Positions 17,134-25,404 of a stretch of DNA of 64,000 nucleotides are shown here, piece by piece. Location of the stretch: assembly GCF_022760755.1 (NCBI RefSeq), contig NZ_JAIVFP010000001.1, forward strand, positions 2,398,001 to 2,462,000, read 5' to 3'. A program made the translations under genes and the position numbers. The DNA comes from Candidatus Rhodoblastus alkanivorans (GTDB lineage Bacteria; Pseudomonadota; Alphaproteobacteria; Rhizobiales; Beijerinckiaceae). The notes beneath the pieces are model-generated. The model was not told the DNA's origin and ran no database searches. It saw nothing but the letters and a program-made list of their open reading frames with translations. Numbering within the stretch: the first letter of the stretch is position 1; every line of letters begins with the position of its first letter.

Positions 17134-19881
17134 ATGAACGCCATGAACGTCCAAACCCAATCGGAAACAGACGCCGCCTGTGGCGAGGGCGGGGCGCTGG
17201 CGCTCGGCGTCGGCGGCATGACCTGCGCCGCCTGTGTGCGTCACGTCGAAAAGGCGCTTAAAGACGCGCCCGGCGTGCTTGACGCCCATGTCAATCTGGT
17301 CGGCGAGCGCGCCGATCTGAAGCTCGCGCCCGAGGCCGACCTCGCCGAAATCGCGGCGCGGGTCAAGGAGGCCGGCTATGAGCCGCGCCTGACCCGCAGT
17401 GAACTGGGCGTCGGCGGCATGACCTGCGCCTCCTGCGTCGTCCATGTCGAAAAGGCCTTGAAAGCCGCGCCGGGCGTGGTTTCGGCCCGGGTCAATCTCG
17501 CGACCGAACGAGCCTATGTCGAAGGGATCGAAGGCGCGGTCGACGCGGCCGCCCTGGCCGCGGCGGTGCGCCGCGCCGGCTACGAGCCGCGCCCGGTCGA
17601 GGAAAAAGCAGCCGGGAAAATCGATCCTCTTGCACGCCGCGCCGCCGAAACCGAGGTCATGCGCCGCCGGTTCCTGCTCGCGGCTTTATTCGCCGCGCCC
17701 GTGGTCGTTCTGGAAATGGGCGGCCATATGTCGGCGGTTTTCGGCGCCTTTATCGACGCCGTCCTCGGCCATCACAATATGATGATTCTGGTCGCCGCGC
17801 TGACGACCATCGTCCTGTTCGGTCCCGGCCGGCGCTTCTTCACCATCGGCCTTCCTTCGCTGCTGCGCGGCGCGCCCGACATGAACGCCTTGGTCGCGCT
17901 CGGCGCCGGCGCGGCGTATCTCTATTCGCTGTTGGCGACTTTCGCGCCGCATATGCTGCCCGAGAGCGCGCGTCATTCCTATTTCGAATCCGCCGCGACC
18001 ATCGTGGCCTTTATCCTGCTCGGCCGCTGGCTGGAGGCCCGCTCGCGCGGCCGCGCCGCAGACGCCATCGGCAAGCTGGCGCGGCTCCAGCCCAAGATCG
18101 CCCATGTCCGGCGCGAGGGCGCCGCACAGGATCTGCCGGTCGAGCAGGTTGTGGTCGGCGACGTCATCGAAGTGCGTCCGGGCGAATCGATTCCGGTGGA
18201 TGGCGTGGCGACCGAAGGCGCGAGCCATGTCGACGAGAGTTTCATCACCGGCGAAGCGGCGCCGGTGACGAAAAAGCCCGGCGATCCGGTGACCGGCGGC
18301 AGCGTTAATCTCGCCGGCGCCTTCGCTTTCCGCGCGACCAAGGTCGGCGCCGACACTTTTCTTGCCGACGTCATCCGCATGGTCGAGACGGCGCAGGGCG
18401 CGCGCCTGCCGATCCAGGATCTCGCCGACCGCGTCACCGCCGTTTTCGTGCCCGCCGTGCTGGCGGCGGCGCTGGCGACTTTCGCGATCTGGCTCTATTT
18501 CGGCGGCCTCTCCGCCCTGAGCCTTGCCCTGGTCAGCGCGGTCAATGTGCTGATCATCGCCTGTCCCTGCGCCATGGGCCTCGCGACGCCGGCGGCGCTC
18601 GTCACCGGAACCGGGCGGGCGGCGGAACTCGGCGTGATCTTCCGCCAGGGCGACGCCTTGCAGACCCTGTGCGGCGTGAAAACTGTCGCCTTCGACAAGA
18701 CCGGCACCCTCACCGAAGGCCGGCCGGCGCTGACGAAGATCGTGGCCGGCGAGGGTTTCGAGGCCGGGCGATTGCTTGCTCTGGCGGCGGCGGTCGAGGC
18801 GCGGTCGGAACATCCTTTAGGCCGGGCGCTGGTCGAGGCCGCGCGGGCGCGTCAGGTCCCTGCGGCCGAAGCGGTCGCCCATTTCGCCTACCAGCCCGGC
18901 CTTGGCGTGACCGGCGACGTCGGCGGCGCAAGAATTGCGGTTGGCTCGGCCGAACTTCTGGCCGCGCTCGGCGCTTCGCCCGACATTTTCGCGAAAACGG
19001 CCGAAGACCTCGCGGGGCAGGGCGCCTCGTGCTTCTTCATCGCCGTCGACGGCAAGCCCGCCGGCCTGTTCGCCTTCACCGACCCGCCGCGCCCTCAAGC
19101 CGCGCTGGCTATCGCCGCCCTGCGCGATCTCGGCTTGCGCGTCGCTTTGATCACCGGCGACCGCGAGGCCACGGCGCGGGCCGTCGGGCAAAAAATCGGC
19201 GTCGATGTGATTTTTGCCGGCCGCAGGCCGGAGGGCAAGGTCGCCGCCCTGCGCGAACTCGGCCTCGCGGGCCCGGTCGCTTTCGTCGGCGACGGCATCA
19301 ACGACGCCCCGGCGCTCGCCGCCGCCGACATCGGCATCGCCATGGGCGCGGGGACCGACATCGCCGTGGAAAGCGCGCAGGTCGCGCTGATGTCGAGCGA
19401 TCTCGCCAAGGTCGCCCAGGCCTTCGCCCTGTCCCGCGCCACCCTGCGCACGATCAAGCAGAATCTGGGCTGGGCCTTCGGCTATAACATCATTCTGATT
19501 CCCGTCGCGATGGGCGCGCTTTATCCCGCGTTCGCGATCATGCTCAATCCGAGCCTCGGCGCGGCCGCGATGGCTTCGTCAAGCCTGTTCGTGCTGGGCA
19601 ACGCCCTGCGCCTGCGACAATTTGCCGTTCCTTCCCGTCATGATGGAGATCTGCCCATGTCCGAAGCCCCCTCTACCATTTTCGCCGTCTCCGACATGAC
19701 CTGCGGCCATTGCGTCGCGCGGGTCAAGAAAGCCGTGCTTTCCCTTGAGCCGGGCGCGGAAGTGGAGGTCGATCTGGCCTCGGGAGACGTCACGGTCACC
19801 CCCGCCGCCGCCGATCCCGCGGTCGTCGCCACGGCGATCGCCGACGCCGGCTATCCGGCGCATGAAAAAAAACTTGGATAG
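17134..19881 (+). CDS. copA: Cu(I)-exporting P-type ATPase with C-terminal CopZ-like domain
   Basis: 915 residues. Two N-terminal heavy-metal domains (Cys31/Cys34 in GMTCAAC and Cys98/Cys101 in GMTCASC), the membrane copper site ACPCAMGLA, the phosphorylated Asp in FDKTGTLTEG, the HP site EHPLG and the hinge GDGINDAPAL are all present. This identifies a Cu(I) exporter of the inner membrane. Unusually, a third heavy-metal domain (DMTCGHC, Cys857/Cys860) follows the last membrane helix. The joining stretch carries a ribosome-site-like GGAGA in front of Met842, so this domain could also be made on its own. ccoG follows, so the pump may help cbb3 oxidase assembly as well as detoxification. The start is the first ATG after the upstream membrane gene. 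Confidence 0.93.
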   Translation: MNAMNVQTQSETDAACGEGGALALGVGGMTCAACVRHVEKALKDAPGVLDAHVNLVGERADLKLAPEADLAEIAARVKEAGYEPRLTRSELGVGGMTCASCVVHVEKALKAAPGVVSARVNLATERAYVEGIEGAVDAAALAAAVRRAGYEPRPVEEKAAGKIDPLARRAAETEVMRRRFLLAALFAAPVVVLEMGGHMSAVFGAFIDAVLGHHNMMILVAALTTIVLFGPGRRFFTIGLPSLLRGAPDMNALVALGAGAAYLYSLLATFAPHMLPESARHSYFESAATIVAFILLGRWLEARSRGRAADAIGKLARLQPKIAHVRREGAAQDLPVEQVVVGDVIEVRPGESIPVDGVATEGASHVDESFITGEAAPVTKKPGDPVTGGSVNLAGAFAFRATKVGADTFLADVIRMVETAQGARLPIQDLADRVTAVFVPAVLAAALATFAIWLYFGGLSALSLALVSAVNVLIIACPCAMGLATPAALVTGTGRAAELGVIFRQGDALQTLCGVKTVAFDKTGTLTEGRPALTKIVAGEGFEAGRLLALAAAVEARSEHPLGRALVEAARARQVPAAEAVAHFAYQPGLGVTGDVGGARIAVGSAELLAALGASPDIFAKTAEDLAGQGASCFFIAVDGKPAGLFAFTDPPRPQAALAIAALRDLGLRVALITGDREATARAVGQKIGVDVIFAGRRPEGKVAALRELGLAGPVAFVGDGINDAPALAAADIGIAMGAGTDIAVESAQVALMSSDLAKVAQAFALSRATLRTIKQNLGWAFGYNIILIPVAMGALYPAFAIMLNPSLGAAAMASSSLFVLGNALRLRQFAVPSRHDGDLPMSEAPSTIFAVSDMTCGHCVARVKKAVLSLEPGAEVEVDLASGDVTVTPAAADPAVVATAIADAGYPAHEKKLG
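19645..19881 (+). other. possible internal translation start giving a free 74-residue CopZ-like chaperone
   Basis: Inside copA, GGAGA at 19645-19649 stands seven bases before an in-frame ATG at 19657. Translation from there gives 74 residues beginning MSEAPSTIF with one complete MxCxxC heavy-metal domain, exactly the size of CopZ. The 20 or so residues just before it look like former intergenic DNA rather than conserved pump sequence. The idea of a separate product is inference. Confidence 0.4.
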
Positions 19882-19899
19882 GAAATAGACCTTTTATCC

Positions 19900-19911
19900 A
19901 TATTCGAATAT
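19900..19911. promoter_or_regulatory. 12-bp perfect palindrome upstream of ccoG
   Basis: ATATTCGAATAT is a perfect inverted repeat in an AT-rich stretch just after the copA stop and about 158 bases before ccoG. It could be an operator, or the remains of a promoter region. No known binding consensus is matched. Confidence 0.3.
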
Positions 19912-20068
19912 ATCGGGTTCATGCTGGATCAATGCGGAGCCGCGCGATTGCCGCGACACTCCGCTCGACAGGCAGGATTTCCGAAAGGCGGATTCCGGTT
20001 ATCGGATAAAAAATCCTGCTGTAGCAAAGGATTTACGCAATTCGCGCCTCCGCGTCAGGTGAAACCCG

Positions 20069-21496
20069 ATGAACGACGAAACCCTCATCACTGGCCCGCT
20101 CTACGCCTCGCGCAAGAAGGTCTATCCGCAGGCGACTCACGGCACGTTCCGCAACATAAAATGGGCGGTGCTGGTCCTCACCCTCGGCGTCTATTATCTG
20201 CTGCCCTTCATTCGCTGGGATCGCGGCCCGAACCTGCCCAATCAGGCGGTTCTGATCGACATGGCGCATCGGCGCTTCTATTTCTTCTTCATCCAGATCT
20301 GGCCGCAGGAGGTCTATTATTTCACCGGCCTTCTGATCATGGCCGCCATGACCCTGTTCCTGATGAACGCGGTCGCGGGGCGCGTGTGGTGCGGCTATCT
20401 GTGCTGGCAGACGGTTTGGACCGACCTGTTCTATGCGGTCGAGCGCTGGGTCGAGGGCGACCGCCGCGAGCGCATGCTCAAGGACAAGAAGGGCTTCACC
20501 ATCCGCCACGCCTATGAGCTGGCGCTGAAGCATTTCCTGTGGCTGATCATCGCCTGGTGGACCGGCGGCGCCTTCGTCCTCTATTTCGCCGACGCGCCGA
20601 CGCTGGTGAAGCAACTCCTGACTTTCCAGGCGCCCGGAATCGCCTATACGTGGATCGGTATTCTCACCTTCACCACCTATATGTTCGCCGGCCACATGCG
20701 CGAGCAGACCTGCATTTATATGTGCCCCTGGCCTCGCATCCAGGCCTCGATGACCGACGAATGGGCGCTCAACGTTTCTTACGAGAGCACCCGCGGCGAG
20801 CCGCGCATGTCGGTGAAGAAGGCCGCCGCCGCCAAAGCCAAGGGCCTTCCGGCTGGCGATTGCATCGATTGCCACCAATGTATCGCGGTCTGTCCGACCG
20901 GCGTGGACATCCGCCACGGCTCGCAGCTTGGCTGCATCCAGTGCGGCCTGTGTATCGACGCCTGCGACAATGTCATGAAGGAAATCGGCCGTCCGCCGCG
21001 CCTGATCGCCTATGACACCGACATCAACATCCAGCGCCGCTTGGAAGGCCTGCCGCCGATTTTCCGTCCCATCCGCCCGCGCACGCTGATCTATCCGGTG
21101 ATCATCGCCATGGTGGGCGGGTTGATGGTGTGGAAGCTCGCCACCCGCTCCGACCTCGGCATCGACGTCCTGCATGACCGCAACCCGATGTCGATTCCCA
21201 TGACCGACGGCGGCGTGCGCAACGGCTACACCGTGCGCCTGCTGAACAAAGAGCCCAACGACCGACCGATCAACATCTCGGTCTCCGGCGCTCCCGGCCT
21301 GAAGTTGAAGATCGTTGACGCTCCCAACCCAACCCAGGCGACAGTCGGTCCCGACCAGACGCTGGAACTACGCGTCATCGTCGTCGCGCCGCCGGACGAG
21401 GTCCCGTCCAAGCCGGTCGACGTAACCTTTACCGCTTCGGACCCCTCGGGCAAGACGACGGCGACGGCGAAAGACCACTTCTTCCCCAACGGCTGA
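20069..21496 (+). CDS. ccoG: cytochrome c oxidase accessory protein CcoG (FixG/RdxA)
   Basis: 475 residues. N-terminal and central membrane helices, the CGYLCWQTVW motif, and two ferredoxin-type cysteine clusters (CIDCHQCIAVCP and CIQCGLCIDACD) precede an Ig-like C-terminal domain. CcoG is a membrane cuproxidase/reductase that helps supply copper to the cbb3 oxidase. Its place directly after a Cu(I) pump fits this. The oxidase genes ccoNOQP are not in the window. A rho-independent terminator follows. Confidence 0.95.
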   Translation: MNDETLITGPLYASRKKVYPQATHGTFRNIKWAVLVLTLGVYYLLPFIRWDRGPNLPNQAVLIDMAHRRFYFFFIQIWPQEVYYFTGLLIMAAMTLFLMNAVAGRVWCGYLCWQTVWTDLFYAVERWVEGDRRERMLKDKKGFTIRHAYELALKHFLWLIIAWWTGGAFVLYFADAPTLVKQLLTFQAPGIAYTWIGILTFTTYMFAGHMREQTCIYMCPWPRIQASMTDEWALNVSYESTRGEPRMSVKKAAAAKAKGLPAGDCIDCHQCIAVCPTGVDIRHGSQLGCIQCGLCIDACDNVMKEIGRPPRLIAYDTDINIQRRLEGLPPIFRPIRPRTLIYPVIIAMVGGLMVWKLATRSDLGIDVLHDRNPMSIPMTDGGVRNGYTVRLLNKEPNDRPINISVSGAPGLKLKIVDAPNPTQATVGPDQTLELRVIVVAPPDEVPSKPVDVTFTASDPSGKTTATAKDHFFPNG

Positions 21497-21557
21497 CCCG
21501 CGTTTCTCGCACAGGGCCGGCCAGCGACGAAAGACTGGCGAAAACCTCCAGCAACGG

Positions 21558-21587
21558 GCGCGGTCTCTTGCCGCGCTCTTTTTTTCC
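21558..21587 (+). terminator. rho-independent terminator after ccoG
   Basis: A 6-bp GC stem (GCGCGG / CCGCGC) with a seven-base loop, followed by TC and a run of seven or more T. It separates ccoG from the next operon. Confidence 0.8.
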
Positions 21588-21650
21588 CGCGTAGAAAGGG
21601 CGCGCAAGCGCCACGGTTTCGGCCGGACGCCGACGTTGGTTGGGGGTGGC

Positions 21651-21983
21651 ATGAAGAACAGCAATGGCAAGGCCGAGGCGGGCGAAGCCGTCGTCGCGGC
21701 GGTCGAGGCGGATACGATCAATCAGGTGCGCGAGCTTCTGTTCGGCGCCGACAAGCGCGCCACCGACGCGCGTCTCGCGCAGATTGACGACAAGTTCGAG
21801 AAGATCGTCGCGGAATTGCGCGCCGACCTCGCCGCCAAATTCACCGATCTCGAAAATCGCATCGATACTCTGGCGCGCGATGTCGAAAACAGGCGCCTGA
21901 CTTCGATCGACGATATTGGCGCGGCGATCGCCAATCTCGGCGCGACCGTCCGCAACATGGGCGCCTCGGGCAAGGCGCGCTAA
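21651..21983 (+). CDS. small coiled-coil protein, putative partner of the roadblock-OmpA protein and GTPase
   Basis: 110 residues from the ATG at 21651, preceded by a GGGGGTGG stretch. The protein is predominantly helical. A segment around residues 25-45 (NQVRELLFGADKRATDARLA) resembles the start of the OmpA-domain protein two steps downstream (LLKRLLFRSEQSR-L): both share a LLF-x-x-(D/E) motif followed by a coiled coil. This suggests that both bind the same partner. An IS630 element has landed 2 bases after the stop codon, cutting this gene from its neighbours. No function is known for the family. Confidence 0.7.
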   Translation: MKNSNGKAEAGEAVVAAVEADTINQVRELLFGADKRATDARLAQIDDKFEKIVAELRADLAAKFTDLENRIDTLARDVENRRLTSIDDIGAAIANLGATVRNMGASGKAR

Positions 21984-21985
21984 TA

Positions 21986-23139
21986 CCAAGTCCCTGAAAC
22001 TCTGACTCGGCGGGCGATTCCCAAACCGGCGTTTATTTGATTCAACAGGCGAACCAGGAGGTTCGCCATGCCGATTGCCCTTCGAGCAGATTTTGATGCG
22101 CGCTCCATGCGCGTTGCGGCCAAACGCGCGAAGGATGCGGCGCAGGCGCGGCGCTTGTTGGCCTTGGCGGCCATTTATGAAGGCGCCAGCCGCTCGAAGG
22201 CCGCCGAGATCGGCGGCGTCACGCGCCAGATCGTTCGCGATTGGGTGGTGAGATTCAACGCGGACGGCCCTGAGGGCCTGATCAACCGCAAAGCGCCAGG
22301 CCAACCCTCGCGGCTCAACGACGCCCATCGGGCGGCGCTCGCCACCGCAATCGAAAGCGGGCCGATCCCAGCCGCGCACGGCGTCGTGCGCTGGCGCCTC
22401 GTCGATCTTTGCCAGTGGATGTTCGAGGAATTCCGCGTCACCATCGCCAAACAGACGATGAGCCGGGAGCTGCGGGCGTTGGGCTACCGCAAGCTGTCGG
22501 CGCGCCCCAAGCATCACGCCCAGGCCGAGGGCGCGATCGAAGATTTTAAAAAAGTTTCCCCGCGCGCCTGGAGGAAATCGCGCGGGAAAAAGGCGTCGCC
22601 GCCGACAAAATAGAAGTCTGGTTCGAGGACGAGGCCCGGATCGGGCAGAAGAACAAGATCACCCGCCGCTGGGCCAAGAAGGGAACGCGCCCCAGCGCGC
22701 CCCATGATCAGCGCACCGCCTCGACCTATATTTTCGGCGCGATCTGTCCCAAGGACGGCAAGGGCGCGGCGCTCGTCCTGCCCAAGTGCGACACCTTCGC
22801 CATGAACCTCCACTTAGAGGAAATCGCCAAAAATGTCGCGCCCGGGGCGCATGCCGTCCTCATCCTCGACCAGGCGGGCTGGCACACGACGGACAAGCTC
22901 GCCGTTCCAGCCAACATCACCATCCTGCCGCTGCCGCCGAAATGCCCCGAACTCAATCCAGCCGAAAACGTCTGGCAGTTCCTGCGCGACAACTGGCTGT
23001 CGAACCGCGTCTTCAAATCCTACGACGACGTCGTCGATCATTGCTGCCACGCTTGGAACAAACTCATCGATCAGCCGTGGCGCATCATGTCGATCGGATT
23101 GCGTGACTGGGCGCACGGGTTCTGATCAACGAGACTTGG
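21986..23139 (+). mobile_element. IS630-family insertion sequence
   Basis: 1154 bp. Terminal inverted repeats begin CCAAGTC on the left and end GACTTGG on the right, and the element is flanked on each side by TA (21984-21985 and 23140-23141), the target always duplicated by IS630/Tc1-type elements. It carries one transposase gene in two frames. Exact excision would leave only six bases between the stop of the coiled-coil gene and the GTG of the OmpA-domain gene. Confidence 0.9.
22068..23125 (+). CDS. IS630 family transposase, two frames joined by a -1 shift
   Basis: The first frame (22068-22613) encodes the helix-turn-helix part (SKAAEIGGVTRQIVRDWVVRF). The DDE catalytic part is in the -1 frame and runs to 23125, with the motifs WFEDEARIG, LDQAGWHTT and PPKCPELNPAENVW. 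The frames meet at a T4A6G run (22545-22554); reading back one base there gives the continuous family sequence FPARLEEIAREKGV. IS630 elements often use programmed frameshifting at such A runs, so the element may still be active; a plain frameshift mutation is the alternative. Confidence 0.85.
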
Positions 23140-23145
23140 TATAAG

Positions 23146-24894
23146 GTGTCGGTCCCGGCGCAGCCGGACCCTGGGACGCAAGACGCGACGCTGCGGGGCG
23201 CCGCCGAGGCGGGCAACCAACTCGGCTTGCTGAAACGGCTGCTCTTTCGCAGCGAGCAGTCGCGGCTCGACGCGATTCAGGCCCAGACCGAGGCTTTGGC
23301 GGCGCGGCTCGGCGACCAGGCCGGGCTGGAGGCGGCGACGGCGGAAATCCTCGCCGGCGCCTTGCGGCGCGCGGAAGTTTCGGGCCATCGCGAATTGTCC
23401 GAGGCCTTGGCGCCGCTGGTGGTTACGGCGATCCGGTCGGAGATCGCCAATTCGCGCGACATGATGGTCGAGGCGCTCTATCCGATTACCGGCCGGCTGG
23501 TCGCCGCCGCCGTGTCGAACGCCTTCCGCGAATTGGTGGAGAACATCAACGCCCGGCTCAACCGGCTGCTGTCCACGCGCCTGTGGCGGCTGCGGCTGCG
23601 CAGCCTGCTGACCGGGCGGCCGCTGGCGGAAATCCTGCTCGAAGCCGCTCAGCGTCCCCGGGTGCGCCGCATTCTCGCTCTGGAGCGCGACAGCGGCCGT
23701 CTGCTCGCGCATTGGCCCGAAGACAGCGCGCCGGATTCCGCGGACGAAATCGTCAGCGGGATGCTCGCCGCGATCAGCCAGTTCGCGGCCCAGGCCTTCG
23801 CGTGCGGGCATGGCGAATTGCGCACGCTGGACATGGGCGCGAGCCGTCTGCTGCTGCGGGCCTCGGCGCGCCTCATCGTCGCCGCCGAATTTTTCGGCGA
23901 ACCCCGTGCGGACGACGAAGCGCGGATGGATTCGGCTCTGCTGTCGTTGATTTCAACCTCGCCCGGGCCACCGGGCGAGGGCGCCTTGGCGCGAATTGCG
24001 GCCGATTTCGTCGACGCGGAGCCCAAAAAAAGCGGAGCCGCGCGCAATGTCGCTCTGGCGGCGCTGGCGCTGCTGCTGATCGGCGGGGCGGCCTATTGGC
24101 CGGCGCGCAATTTCCTGTGGGAGCGACGTCTCGACGACGCTTTCGCCCGCGCCGTGGCGGCGCAGCCGGGCCTCGCCGACTTTCCGCTGAAATTGACGGT
24201 CGACGCCGGAAAAAAACGCGCGGCGCTGACCGGGCTCGCGCCGCCCGCGGCCGATCTCGCCGCCCTGGCGCGCGCTATCGACGGCGCTGGTACGCCTTAT
24301 CGTCTGGAGATGCGGATCGCGCGGGTCGCGACGCCGGCCAGCGTCGAGGCCGCCGCGCGCCAAAACAACAAAGCGAGCGGCGAGGCGGTCGCCGTTCTGG
24401 CAGGACGGCTCGACCGGATTCAGGCGACGGTTGCGGAGCAGCAGGGCCGCGCGGAGGCTTTGTCTGGTCAGGTCGCTCGGCTTGAAGCCGCAGAGACGGC
24501 GCAGCGGGCCGCCGCGGCGACGCCAGCCGCCCGGCTGGCGCGCCTCGCCGCGGGGACGACGCTCTGGTTCGATGACGGAACGGATTTTCTCGAAGCCGAG
24601 ACAGCCCACGCGCAAATCGCCGCGCTGGCGGCCGAGATGAAGCGCAGCGGTTTGTCCCTGCGGGTTGTGGGTTATACGGACAGTCTGGGCTCGACCCAGA
24701 AAAACATGAAGCTTTCCCAGGCTCGCGCTGAAGCCGCCGTCGCCGCGCTGATTGCACAAGGCGTTGATTCCAGTAAACTTGCTGCTGTAGGCCGAGGCGA
24801 CGAATCCCCGATCGCCGCCGAACATGGATCGGACAGCCGCCGCAACAGGCGGGTCGTCTTCGAAGTGATCGGCCCAGCGGAGCAGATACCTTGA
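23146..24894 (+). CDS. membrane protein with cytoplasmic roadblock-like domain and periplasmic OmpA domain
   Basis: 582 residues, GTG start. Parts in order: an N-terminal helical region with the LLF motif (25-70), a region at about 172-251 (RRILALERDSGRLLAHW ... LRTLDMGASRLLLRA) that looks like a roadblock/longin-type domain, one membrane helix (301-319), a small periplasmic domain, a coiled coil (about 395-440), and a C-terminal OmpA peptidoglycan-binding domain (about 471-577, with GYTDSLGS and SxxRRNRRVVFEV). The next gene, a Rab-like GTPase, overlaps it by 4 bases. Roadblock proteins commonly bind small GTPases (MglB-MglA), so this protein may tether the GTPase to the cell wall. The domain call for the roadblock part is by pattern only. 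Confidence 0.8.
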   Translation: MSVPAQPDPGTQDATLRGAAEAGNQLGLLKRLLFRSEQSRLDAIQAQTEALAARLGDQAGLEAATAEILAGALRRAEVSGHRELSEALAPLVVTAIRSEIANSRDMMVEALYPITGRLVAAAVSNAFRELVENINARLNRLLSTRLWRLRLRSLLTGRPLAEILLEAAQRPRVRRILALERDSGRLLAHWPEDSAPDSADEIVSGMLAAISQFAAQAFACGHGELRTLDMGASRLLLRASARLIVAAEFFGEPRADDEARMDSALLSLISTSPGPPGEGALARIAADFVDAEPKKSGAARNVALAALALLLIGGAAYWPARNFLWERRLDDAFARAVAAQPGLADFPLKLTVDAGKKRAALTGLAPPAADLAALARAIDGAGTPYRLEMRIARVATPASVEAAARQNNKASGEAVAVLAGRLDRIQATVAEQQGRAEALSGQVARLEAAETAQRAAAATPAARLARLAAGTTLWFDDGTDFLEAETAHAQIAALAAEMKRSGLSLRVVGYTDSLGSTQKNMKLSQARAEAAVAALIAQGVDSSKLAAVGRGDESPIAAEHGSDSRRNRRVVFEVIGPAEQIP

Positions 24895-25397
24895 ATTTTT
24901 CCGCCAAACTCATGCTGTTGGGCGATATTGGCGTCGGAAAGTCGTCGCTCGCGAAGCGGCTGATGTTCAACAAATTCGACGCCGATTACAAGACCACGAT
25001 CGGCGTGGACATCCTGACCCACGAATTGACCCTCGACATCGACTCCGGACCGGTGAAGGCGAAATTGCTGATCTGGGACACGGACGGCGACTTCGGCCAG
25101 CATATTTTCAAGTCGGTCTATCTCTCCGGCGCCTCGGGCGCGCTGGTGGTCGCCGACGCTTCGCGCCCGCCGACCATCGAGAAAATGTTCGATCTCTCGG
25201 CCGATTTTCTGGAGCGGCTCCCCGGCCGTTCCGTGCGCGCCATCATCAACAAGACCGATATCGTCGCGCCCGACCTGACCAATATCGATCGGCGCGGGCT
25301 GGCGCCGGAACAAGTGTTGTTTTCCAGCGCCAAGACGGGCGAGGGGGTGACGGCGGCCTTCGCCGCCATCGCCACGGACATCTACCGGCGGCTGTAG
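24891..25397 (+). CDS. Rab/Roc-like small GTPase
   Basis: 168 residues, TTG start overlapping the TGA of the OmpA-domain gene (TTGA), which implies translational coupling. G1 is GDIGVGKSSL, the G3 region is WDTDGDFGQ, G4 is NKTD and G5 is SSAK, in the order of Ras-superfamily enzymes. In G3 the usual DTAGQ is replaced by DTDGD, so the catalytic Gln is missing and intrinsic hydrolysis is probably slow or uses a residue from a partner. No lipid-modification signal is seen. The role is unknown; coupling with a roadblock/OmpA protein suggests polarity or envelope sensing. Confidence 0.85.
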   Translation: MNFSAKLMLLGDIGVGKSSLAKRLMFNKFDADYKTTIGVDILTHELTLDIDSGPVKAKLLIWDTDGDFGQHIFKSVYLSGASGALVVADASRPPTIEKMFDLSADFLERLPGRSVRAIINKTDIVAPDLTNIDRRGLAPEQVLFSSAKTGEGVTAAFAAIATDIYRRL

Positions 25398-25404
25398 CGC
25401 CCGG

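Noticed and set aside
19921-19935. FNR/anaerobox in front of ccoG
   Set aside because: TTCAT-N5-ATCAA has the wrong spacing and one arm mismatch compared with TTGAT-N4-ATCAA.
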